This document shows positions 1 through 5,927 of a stretch of DNA of 12,158 nucleotides, piece after piece. The DNA lies in contig JARKOV010000053.1 of assembly GCA_029975965.1 (NCBI GenBank), positions 1 to 12,158 on the forward strand, in the 5' to 3' direction. The position numbers were made by a program, and so were the translations under genes. The DNA comes from Anaerolinea sp. GTDB taxonomy: Bacteria; Chloroflexota; Anaerolineae; Anaerolineales; Anaerolineaceae. Every line of letters begins with the position of its first letter. Position 1 is the stretch's first letter. The notes under the pieces are model-generated. The model did not search any database. It was not told the origin of the DNA and saw only the letters and a list, made by a program, of their open reading frames with translations.

Positions 1-282
1 TGGGGAGCGACTTACCTGTAACCTTGATCGACTGTGCTCCCGATACAGTTTCAATCCACGCCCCCCGTGTGGGGAGCGACTCTGCGCCTCTTCCCCGGAG
101 CTTAACATCAGCGGGTTTCAATCCACGCCCCCCGTGTGGGGAGCGACCTGGTTGTAGATCATCTCCGCCGTCAAGGCGCGGTTTCAATCCACGCCCCCCG
201 TGTGGGGAGCGACGTTTATCTAAAGACGCACAAGGGTCTGGTGCGAAAGGTTTCAATCCACGCCCCCCGTGTGGGGAGCGAC
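1..282 (-). CRISPR. Type I-C CRISPR array, leader-proximal end (truncated at window edge)
   Basis: Four complete and identical 33-bp repeats lie at 48-80, 115-147, 181-213 and 250-282, and the last 11 bp of a fifth at 1-11. On the plus strand each begins GTTTCAATCCACG and ends GTGTGGGGAGCGAC. Spacers are 12-47 (36 bp), 81-114 (34), 148-180 (33) and 214-249 (36). On the minus strand the repeat ends GGATTGAAAC, the usual crRNA orientation for type I-C. That strand can fold an 8-bp stem (repeat positions 3-10 with 15-22, one G-U pair, ACAC loop), leaving exactly 11 nt at the 3' end, the 5'-handle length known for Cas5c/Cas5d cleavage. Transcription would therefore run right to left, away from cas2, and the newest spacer would be 214-249. 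The array continues beyond position 1, so the total spacer number is unknown. Open frames reading repeated FNPRPPCGER or SIHAPRVGSD peptides are translations of the repeat, not genes. Confidence 0.98.
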
Positions 283-283
283 C

Positions 284-325
284 GCAACATCTGGCGTTGC
301 TTTCCCAATGACAGCCAGATATTGC
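284..325. repeat. Imperfect inverted repeat abutting the first CRISPR repeat
   Basis: GCAACATCTGG at 284-294 and CCAGATATTGC at 315-325 are inverted copies matching at 10 of 11 positions, separated by 20 bp. The left arm starts one base after the end of the leader-proximal repeat. The position is where leader-anchoring or integrase-docking sequences are found in other CRISPR systems, so a role in spacer acquisition is possible. That role is inferred from position only, and chance cannot be excluded. Confidence 0.5.
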
Positions 326-372
326 CTCTCGTTCACAAGAGTGTGCTACATCTGCAGCCTTCTTTGTAATTT

Positions 373-402
373 ATCCTAAGATATTCGGTTATTAAGGTGC
401 AA
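373..402 (-). promoter_or_regulatory. Possible array promoter in leader
   Basis: On the minus strand TTGCAC (397-402) and TAGGAT (373-378) are separated by 18 bp, each matching 4 of 6 positions of the sigma70 -35 and -10 consensus. An overlapping TAAATT (368-373) is an alternative -10. Transcription would begin about 80 bp before the first repeat and run into it. The match is modest, and the A+T-rich setting makes chance hits likely. Confidence 0.35.
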
Positions 403-409
403 ATAAGCT

Positions 410-448
410 GCGAACCTCCCAGGGATTCCCTGTGAGCATAGGGTTCGC
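410..448 (-). promoter_or_regulatory. Conserved-type I-C leader inverted repeat after cas2
   Basis: The perfect 7-bp arms GCGAACC (410-416) and GGTTCGC (442-448) flank a 25-bp centre. The centre contains a second perfect palindrome, CAGGGA-T-TCCCTG, at 420-432. On the minus strand the element starts 3 bp after the cas2 stop. From memory, type I-C leaders commonly begin with a GCGAACC...GGAGGTTCGC element directly after cas2, and the minus-strand right arm here (GGGAGGTTCGC) fits that pattern. No T-tract follows, so it is not a standard intrinsic terminator. Confidence 0.6.
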
Positions 449-451
449 AAC

Positions 452-742
452 TCAGGCAATCAATGTCCCTGTCAAGTCCATCGGTTTTTTTGCGCCCACG
501 TGCTCCACCCGCCCGCGCCACTCGTCCCCCAGGTAGTAGAAGCGTAAGCTGTCTTTCTCTTTGTCGATTATGTTTTCCAGGTTGGCTTGCAACTGGCGCA
601 TCAGCGCCGGATCGATAAGACACTCGAAAACCGACTCTTGCACACGCTGACCATAATTCTGGCAGGCTTTTGCCACCTTACGCAAGCGTTTCTTGCCGCC
701 TTCCGATTCGGTACATACGTCGTATGTGATCAGCACTAGCAT
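452..742 (-). CDS. cas2: CRISPR-associated protein Cas2 (type I-C)
   Basis: Cas2 is the small partner of Cas1 in the spacer-integration complex. It forms the central dimer that bridges two Cas1 dimers and measures the prespacer. The 96-residue length is normal. The N-terminal beta strand LVLITYDV holds the conserved Asp8. The stretch KRLRKVAKACQNYGQRVQES, then VFECL, and later DSLRFYYLG and RVEHVGAK, are typical of the I-C branch. The ATG at 740-742 has a GGAG ribosome site six bases upstream (749-752). It starts 9 bp after the cas1 stop, so it is the last gene of the operon, and its TGA is followed almost at once by the leader. No frameshift or missing residue is seen. Confidence 0.97.
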   Translation of the reverse strand: MLVLITYDVCTESEGGKKRLRKVAKACQNYGQRVQESVFECLIDPALMRQLQANLENIIDKEKDSLRFYYLGDEWRGRVEHVGAKKPMDLTGTLIA

Positions 743-751
743 GTTTATCTC

Positions 752-1783
752 CTAATTCCAAAAAAACGGAGGGTAGGCGTCCAGATCGCCGCGCAGATAC
801 CGCGCGAGTAGCATGGCCTGCACGTGCACAACCAGGCCAAATGGAATGCGTTCGTTCAGGTACGGGTGGACGATCTCCTCTTTCTTGCGCTCCTGCCAGG
901 CACTCAACACAACCTTGCGCGTTTCATCGTCCATGAGGATGCCGCCGCTTTCTTTTTGCGTGAATCCCTTGCCGCTTACCTGCTTGCGGTTGACCAGCGA
1001 GAGCGCCAGGCGATCGGCAAACACCGGGCGCAGCTCTTCCATCAAGTCCAATGCCAAAGAAGGACGCCCGGGACGGTCAGTGTGCAGGAAGCCCACATAG
1101 GGGTCCAAACCGACCGCCTCTAGCGCCGAGACGGTTTCATTGGTCAGCACTGTATAGAGGAAGGAAAGGAGCGAGTTCATATTGTCCAGCGGCGGCCGAC
1201 GCGAGCGTTCTACAAAGGCAAAGTCTTCCCGTTGCTGCAAGATCAGGTGATCGAAAACGCTGAAGTAGATCTTCGCCGCGCTCCCCTCAAAGGCCATCAG
1301 CTCGCCATTGGTGTTACACGCCGGGATCGCTCCGAGAGTTTGCTTATGGAAATTGGAGGCTTTGGTCAATGCTTCGACATCCACCAGCATGGCGTGGTCG
1401 CGTAGAGCGCGCTCGAGCACTTTCCGGCAGTTGAAGATCTTACCCAACAAGAAGGAAGCCGCGACGGGCACGCTTTGCACCTCATTTTCTGAGACTTGAT
1501 ACTGCCGCTTGCGCAGCAGTACGTTTCCCTTCACCCGCCCCGACACGCGGGCCAGGAAGCGTCCGTTGGGCGAGAGGAAGCACAGCCCCACGTTGCGCTC
1601 GGAGCAGGCGCCCATCAACGCCGGGCTGACCCCCAGGTAGTTGAAGCAGACGATGTTCTCGAGGTTGTGCAACGGCAGGCGGGTGGCGGACTGCTCCTCC
1701 TTTTTGATCACCACGTTCTCGCCATCCAGCGAAAGGTAGGCGTCGGGCGAGGTGATGTAGAGTACATTGGCGAGTTGCTTCAT
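752..1783 (-). CDS. cas1: CRISPR-associated endonuclease/integrase Cas1 (type I-C)
   Basis: Cas1 is the metal-dependent integrase that inserts prespacers at the leader-repeat junction together with Cas2. The 343-residue product has an N-terminal beta-rich domain and an alpha-helical catalytic domain. The expected metal-binding residues are Glu166 (AFEGSAA), His234 (VGFLHTD) and Asp246 with Glu249 (LALDLMEELRP). NSLLSFLYTVL at about 203-213 and GLDPYVGFLH at 225-234 are family hallmarks. I place the start at the ATG at 1781-1783 (MKQLANVLYI), because the frame upstream of it lies wholly inside cas4 and does not look like Cas1. That ATG overlaps the cas4 stop as ATGA, and GAAGG lies a few bases upstream. 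Translational coupling to cas4 is likely. Confidence 0.97.
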   Translation of the reverse strand: MKQLANVLYITSPDAYLSLDGENVVIKKEEQSATRLPLHNLENIVCFNYLGVSPALMGACSERNVGLCFLSPNGRFLARVSGRVKGNVLLRKRQYQVSENEVQSVPVAASFLLGKIFNCRKVLERALRDHAMLVDVEALTKASNFHKQTLGAIPACNTNGELMAFEGSAAKIYFSVFDHLILQQREDFAFVERSRRPPLDNMNSLLSFLYTVLTNETVSALEAVGLDPYVGFLHTDRPGRPSLALDLMEELRPVFADRLALSLVNRKQVSGKGFTQKESGGILMDDETRKVVLSAWQERKKEEIVHPYLNERIPFGLVVHVQAMLLARYLRGDLDAYPPFFWN

Positions 1784-2454
1784 GTGCCTTCTTTCTCGAT
1801 CGTCTGGCGAATGTACTGAGAGGCGGGCAACGTTTTCTCCTGCAATCCAGGCAGGCAAATGTCGGCCAACGAGCAGGAGCGGCAGGCTTTCGAGGTCTTC
1901 ACGCGCGGGGTATAACCGCGTTGGTAGTAAGCGTGCATTTCGTCGGACATCTTCTCCACCAGCGCGCGCAAGTCGGACGAGAGAAGGATTTCCTCTCGGT
2001 GGCGCGTCTCGCCGTAATACAGGTAGCCGCGCGGGATAGTCACGGCGAGCATTTCTTCCAGGCAGATGGCCTGCGAGCAAAGCTGAGCCTCGTCACAGGG
2101 TTCCTTCTTGGGCTTGCCACGCTTGTATTCCACCGGGGCGGGCAGGTAACGCCCCTGCCGCCCCGGCAGTTCCACGCCCTGAGGTGATTCGGTGAACTCC
2201 ACCACGTCGCACACACCGGCCAGTCCCAGCCGGTATGAAGCCACCGGCACAGAGCGGGCAATGATCACGCCGCTGCGGATTTCGGTGAAGAAGGGATCGT
2301 CCACCCGCTTGTGCAGCAGCCTGCCCTCCACGGTGAGCAGGTTTTCCTGCCACTGGCGCTCGACATGGATGAGCGCCCACTGCCGGCGGCAAAAGAGGAA
2401 GTGCTGGATGCCGGAGAGGGGCAGGAGTTCGTCGAGGCTGTATTCGGATTTCAC
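1780..2454 (-). CDS. cas4: CRISPR-associated exonuclease Cas4 (type I-C)
   Basis: Cas4 is a RecB-family nuclease with an iron-sulfur cluster that trims prespacers and selects those next to a correct PAM, in complex with Cas1-Cas2. The 224-residue protein shows four cluster cysteines, Cys22 (FLFCRRQWAL) and Cys191, Cys194, Cys200 (CRSCSLADIC). It also shows nuclease residues His48, Asp83 (GVCDVVEF), Glu109 and Lys111 (PVEYKRGK), and the Gln124 region (DEAQLCSQA). Length and order are standard for I-C Cas4. The start is a GTG (2452-2454) that overlaps the cas7 stop as GTGA. No strong Shine-Dalgarno site precedes it, so it probably depends on coupling to cas7 translation. Its own stop overlaps the cas1 start. 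Confidence 0.96.
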   Translation of the reverse strand: MKSEYSLDELLPLSGIQHFLFCRRQWALIHVERQWQENLLTVEGRLLHKRVDDPFFTEIRSGVIIARSVPVASYRLGLAGVCDVVEFTESPQGVELPGRQGRYLPAPVEYKRGKPKKEPCDEAQLCSQAICLEEMLAVTIPRGYLYYGETRHREEILLSSDLRALVEKMSDEMHAYYQRGYTPRVKTSKACRSCSLADICLPGLQEKTLPASQYIRQTIEKEGT

Positions 2455-3317
2455 AATGCTTCGATCATCTCCACGCCATCTGGCGTTGTGCCAATCACCT
2501 TAACAGCGTAATCGTCGAACTTGCGTGGGGCGATCACGCCTTCGAGCCTTTCGACCTGAACCATATCGAAGAGCTGGTGCGACGGCGCGTTGCCCAGGTC
2601 GCTTTGATGTTTGAAGATGAAGAGCTTGCGCGCGGCCATTTTTCCACGCGCCGCGGAATGGTCGTGTTCGAACATATTGATCAGCGCATCCCAGAGGAGT
2701 TTCAGATCATCCTCCGAGAAGCCGGTTCCCTTGATGGAGTCGTTGGCGAGTTTCGCCGAGACGTAGCCCTCGGCACGATACAGGCCGTAGGGGACGATGT
2801 GCTTGCGACCCATCGTTCGTTCCTTGTCGGCTTCTTCCTCACGGGTGACGGTCTGGCGGGTGATGGTCACTTCCTGTTGAATGATAGGGTCTATGCTGCG
2901 TGAAAAGTTGATTTGCACTGGCCCGCGCACCTGCCCACAATTATCTCCGGTGCTCATCACTGCGCCGAATGTGCGCACATCGAAGAAATTGGCGCACATC
3001 CAGGCGCGGGCTTCGTTGACCTTGTCAAGCCCAGCCTTTTTACCAGGTTCCGCACCTATTGCGATGTAGGCTTCTTTGTGATTCGAGTTCAAAGGCGTGC
3101 CTTCTTTGACGTAAATGCGATAACCGGGCTTGTCGCCCTGCAACATCTCCACGTAGTTGCGGATTTTACGCTTGAGGCAGACGTCGGTCACGATCCCGTA
3201 GCCGGTCTCCGGGTCGATGCGCGGCATGTTTCCGGCATCCGGGTCGCCATTGGGATTGCCGTTCTCGACATCGTACAGCAGGACGAATTCGTAACGATTA
3301 TGGATAGCTGTAGACAT
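2451..3317 (-). CDS. cas7: Cascade backbone protein Cas7c (Csd2)
   Basis: Cas7c forms the helical backbone that coats the crRNA spacer in the type I-C effector complex. The 288-residue length is normal. Diagnostic stretches are the N-terminal NGNPNGDPDAGN around residues 19-30, VCLKRKIRNYV at 46-56, FDVRTFGAV at 112-120, GQVRGPVQI at 128-136 and GRKHIVPYGLY at 170-180. The ATG at 3315-3317 is preceded by a strong AGGAGG at 3325-3330, seven bases upstream, fitting a subunit needed in several copies per complex. The gene starts 23 bp after the cas8c stop and overlaps cas4 by 4 bp. Confidence 0.97.
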   Translation of the reverse strand: MSTAIHNRYEFVLLYDVENGNPNGDPDAGNMPRIDPETGYGIVTDVCLKRKIRNYVEMLQGDKPGYRIYVKEGTPLNSNHKEAYIAIGAEPGKKAGLDKVNEARAWMCANFFDVRTFGAVMSTGDNCGQVRGPVQINFSRSIDPIIQQEVTITRQTVTREEEADKERTMGRKHIVPYGLYRAEGYVSAKLANDSIKGTGFSEDDLKLLWDALINMFEHDHSAARGKMAARKLFIFKHQSDLGNAPSHQLFDMVQVERLEGVIAPRKFDDYAVKVIGTTPDGVEMIEAL

Positions 3318-3340
3318 GGTTGGTCCTCCTATTAACAGTC

Positions 3341-3721
3341 TTAATTTTCGGGTTTGACGTCAGCGTTTCTGGGGCTGTTCTTCACGTAAAAATCTGCACG
3401 CTGGTGGTAGTAGCCGAGGATGAAAATCCCCTGTTCATCCAATGTCAGGCGGGCAGGGAAGGGTTTGGCTTCGAGCAATTCCAGCGTCTCCTGGATTTTT
3501 CGATCCAAATTGTGACCGTATTCTGCCTTGGCGGTATGGTGATGGGCAAGCCTCAACAACGTCGGGAACGTGCTGGCAGGCGTGGCGCAGGCCGAGGTAA
3601 AATAGCGGTCCTTGATGCTGGCATTCACTTCACCGATGGCTTCTCTTTGTGCCTTTTCCAGCCAGGCGAACAGGCGCCCCAGCACGTAAGCTGGATGAGT
3701 GTAGGATTCGTTGAGTGACAT
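3341..3721 (-). CDS. cas11: Internal small subunit Cas11c, translated from within cas8c
   Basis: Type I-C complexes are known to contain a small subunit, Cas11c, made from an internal start near the 3' end of cas8c. Here an in-frame ATG at 3719-3721 (Met495 of Cas8c) is preceded by a perfect AGGAGGT at 3729-3735 with 7-base spacing, far better than expected inside a coding region. The product is 126 residues, begins MSLNESYTHPAYVLGRLFAW and shares the cas8c stop. It looks helical and charged, as expected for a subunit lining the non-target strand path. Its size is close to the roughly 120 residues known for the family. Initiation is inferred from the ribosome site and the family precedent. 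Confidence 0.85.
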   Translation of the reverse strand: MSLNESYTHPAYVLGRLFAWLEKAQREAIGEVNASIKDRYFTSACATPASTFPTLLRLAHHHTAKAEYGHNLDRKIQETLELLEAKPFPARLTLDEQGIFILGYYHQRADFYVKNSPRNADVKPEN

Positions 3722-5203
3722 TTGCAATACCTCCTGATAGGGATGGTGAGCCCGGCGGCGATATTTCCGCAGCAGGTGCGCCTTGATGAACGCGGCGCGC
3801 GTGTAGTTGATCTTCCGACTCCTGCCCTCCTCGTCGCTGTCGTGCCGGATGCGGTTGACGATGGCAGCAAACAGGCCTTCGGGGTAGGGCGCGCCGGTGA
3901 GAATGGAGCGCATGAACGCGCCGCCTAACAGCCCCCACGACGATTTCAGTTCGTCCTCCCTTCGCGTGACCTTGGGGGAGACGCACTCCGCCAGGATGCG
4001 GTATGGGGAAAGGAAATCTGGCTGGTTAGAGAATTCTTTTTGTATCCTCAAGTCCGCGTAATGCAGCATAATGCGCTCGACGAACTTGCCAAACGGCTCT
4101 GTGAGGAAGAAGCGCACCGCCAGGCGAGCCGCATTGGGGGCTAATCCCAGGACATAGAAGTGGGTGTTGGGATCCAAATCGCGATGCAGGCCAGCGAGAT
4201 CCACCGCCTGGCCTTTTTGCACTTTCGCGGCCACCTCAGCCATCTGCGCCTCAATGCCCCGGCGTTCCCCCTGGTCATCGGCGGGCACATCTTCCACATA
4301 AGCCGGATCGATCAACGCGGCAAACGCGTTGGCATAACCTTTGTTCTCACTCTCCGCCCAATAGACCACGGTGGTGTCGCCGAGGTAAATCTTACGGTTG
4401 GGATTCTGGGCAGACAACAGGTAGTTGAGCGCCACGCCATAGCCTGAAGCCACGCGCTGGCTGGTGGGTGAATTGCGTCCCTGCCCTCTGATGCGGTTAT
4501 AGGACTCGTAGGCGCGCTCGTTGAATCCGACCAGTGAGGCGCCAGTAGGGTTGGCATCGCGCACGCCTTGGATGCTGGGGTGAAGGCGGGCGATCGGTTC
4601 AACCTCGCCCGTAACCAGACATTGCATTTTTACAGCTTCTTCGCTGGATTTGAAGTCCTCCCAGACGTGTAGGATTTCCGGGTCTTCGAGGGTGCTTTTG
4701 CCTTCCACCCAAAAGATCAGGTTGCCCCCCGCGAGCAGGCTTTCCAGGTTTCGCGCAATCACGGGGTCTTCACGCGCGGATTGCGGCTTGTGATGATCAA
4801 GAAACGCGATCACCGCGCGAGCATTGGTACTTTTTGCCTTTGAGAGAAGTTCCCTGTTGTATAGTCGGTATGACTCGAAGCGCTCAAGGGAGTATTCCGG
4901 TTTTTCCTTATCTTTTTCCGAGATTCCAAGCACATAAGCCGTGTTATCGCACAAGAAATTTGGGCTCACGCCGGACGATCGTTTAACCTGTTCGGGTACG
5001 ACCATGCGGCGCGAATTTCGCTCACGTTCCTTCTTGCCGTCGAAGAACCTGGTCACGAAAGGGAAGATGTCGAGTAGTTCTCCCTTGGCGGAGATATTCA
5101 ATGCAAAACTGACGTTGGCTGCGCTGTATCCGGGCGGTGATATCTCTGCCTCAGGATCCTTGAGCAGGATTTCATAGTAACGGTAGAGCGATTGCAAGAT
5201 CAT
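3341..5203 (-). CDS. cas8c: Cascade large subunit Cas8c (Csd1)
   Basis: Cas8c recognises the PAM (commonly TTC in type I-C), helps unwind the target and provides the docking surface for Cas3. The 620-residue length is typical. The N terminus MILQSLYRYYEILL and the signature CLVTGEVEPIARLHPSIQGV near residues 195-214, followed by GASLVGFNERAYESY and QGRNSPTSQRVA near 221-252, identify the family. The ATG at 5201-5203 overlaps the cas5 stop as ATGA and has its own GGAGGT at 5210-5215, six bases upstream, inside the cas5 3' end. The last 126 codons double as cas11c. The frame is intact throughout. Confidence 0.96.
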   Translation of the reverse strand: MILQSLYRYYEILLKDPEAEISPPGYSAANVSFALNISAKGELLDIFPFVTRFFDGKKERERNSRRMVVPEQVKRSSGVSPNFLCDNTAYVLGISEKDKEKPEYSLERFESYRLYNRELLSKAKSTNARAVIAFLDHHKPQSAREDPVIARNLESLLAGGNLIFWVEGKSTLEDPEILHVWEDFKSSEEAVKMQCLVTGEVEPIARLHPSIQGVRDANPTGASLVGFNERAYESYNRIRGQGRNSPTSQRVASGYGVALNYLLSAQNPNRKIYLGDTTVVYWAESENKGYANAFAALIDPAYVEDVPADDQGERRGIEAQMAEVAAKVQKGQAVDLAGLHRDLDPNTHFYVLGLAPNAARLAVRFFLTEPFGKFVERIMLHYADLRIQKEFSNQPDFLSPYRILAECVSPKVTRREDELKSSWGLLGGAFMRSILTGAPYPEGLFAAIVNRIRHDSDEEGRSRKINYTRAAFIKAHLLRKYRRRAHHPYQEVLQMSLNESYTHPAYVLGRLFAWLEKAQREAIGEVNASIKDRYFTSACATPASTFPTLLRLAHHHTAKAEYGHNLDRKIQETLELLEAKPFPARLTLDEQGIFILGYYHQRADFYVKNSPRNADVKPEN

Positions 5204-5862
5204 CGGCGCACCTCCACCTTGGTCAGGTCGATCACGCCATCGAGCATCTCCGCTTTGAAGAATTTCGGCTGAATGTCGCGCGGATTGGAGAAATCCAGGT
5301 CATAGAGCATCCAGCCCAGGTCGCGCGCGCCCTCCAGCTCGCTCCGGGGGATATCTTTTTTGTCCTCGATGAGCTCCACTTTGGCTGCAAATTCACGGGT
5401 GCCCAGACAAGGTTTATGGAAATTCTGACCATTGCGCAGGCGGCGCAAGGCGATATTGTAGTGTTTTTCATCGGTGTCATCTGGGCCGGCTTTGTCGGTC
5501 CGCTCAAAGTGCGCTTCGATGACATAGTCGACGTCTTTCAAGACCATCGAGGCGCGTTGCTGGCGGTTATCCACGGCTGAAATGAACAGCGCTTTGTTTC
5601 CGCCATTCATCACCTGCAATGCGTTTTCGGTGGAAGCTTTTTCGCTCACCTCATTGCGCCGGATGTTGGTGAACTGAATTTCGCTGAGCACATGGATCTT
5701 GTCGATCACCCAACGGATGGCGGGCTTCCAATAGACGGCTTCGAAGATGCCGCGCGCCGCCGAAGGGGTGATCACATCGTAGCTAACCCGCTCCACCTTC
5801 ATTTCAGGACGGGTGAACAGGGCGTAGGGACCACGCACGCGGATTGTGATTCCGTATCCCAT
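5200..5862 (-). CDS. cas5: Cas5c (Cas5d), crRNA-processing endoribonuclease and Cascade subunit
   Basis: Type I-C lacks Cas6. Cas5c instead cuts the repeat hairpin and stays bound to the 5' handle of the crRNA. The 220-residue protein begins MGYGITIRVRGPYALFTRPE, a typical RAMP-fold first strand. The residues matching the catalytic set of the Bacillus halodurans enzyme (Tyr46, Lys116, His117) appear as Tyr44 in FEAVYWKP and Lys133-His134 in DEKHYNIALRRLRNG. FHKPCLGTREFAA at about 148-160 is another hallmark. The ATG at 5860-5862 follows AGGAGG (5871-5876) by eight bases. It lies 65 bp after the cas3 stop and overlaps cas8c by 4 bp. No separate cas6 is present, consistent with this role. Confidence 0.96.
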   Translation of the reverse strand: MGYGITIRVRGPYALFTRPEMKVERVSYDVITPSAARGIFEAVYWKPAIRWVIDKIHVLSEIQFTNIRRNEVSEKASTENALQVMNGGNKALFISAVDNRQQRASMVLKDVDYVIEAHFERTDKAGPDDTDEKHYNIALRRLRNGQNFHKPCLGTREFAAKVELIEDKKDIPRSELEGARDLGWMLYDLDFSNPRDIQPKFFKAEMLDGVIDLTKVEVRR

Positions 5863-5927
5863 CGGTTAAACCTCCTTTCGTGTATTCCAATCCCGTTAGG
5901 CTTAATTGCCGTTGGGGGTCAGCCAAT

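Larger units (their letters stand above)
283..451 (-). promoter_or_regulatory. CRISPR leader
   Basis: This 169-bp stretch lies between the cas2 stop and the first repeat and has no credible gene. Its position on the cas2 side, together with the repeat orientation, makes it the leader that drives array transcription and marks the integration site. It is clearly richer in A+T than the array, especially 360-410. It carries an inverted repeat just after cas2 (410-448), a possible promoter (373-402) and a second inverted repeat touching the first repeat (284-325), listed separately. No convincing IHF consensus was seen. Confidence 0.85.

Noticed and set aside
24..369. Two plus-strand open frames across the array with repeated FNPRPPCGER or SIHAPRVGSD peptides.
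   Set aside because: They are translations of the CRISPR repeats, with spacers between, and have no ribosome site or independent support.
333..623. 96-residue minus-strand frame overlapping the leader and cas2.
   Set aside because: It overlaps cas2 in another frame and crosses the leader; there is no ribosome site or protein-like pattern.
1784..2080. N-terminal extension of the Cas1 frame to 2080.
   Set aside because: The extension lies entirely within cas4 in another frame; the MKQLANVLYI start with ATGA overlap and 343 residues is the normal Cas1 form.
2463..2472. 10-bp match between the spacer at 148-180 (GATCATCTCC) and cas7, considered as self-targeting.
   Set aside because: Only 10 contiguous bases match and the flanking bases diverge, so it is a chance hit.
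2477..2488. 12-bp match CATCTGGCGTTG between the end of cas7 and the leader (289-300 region).
   Set aside because: Several shared 12-mers are expected by chance in 12 kb, and the match does not extend.
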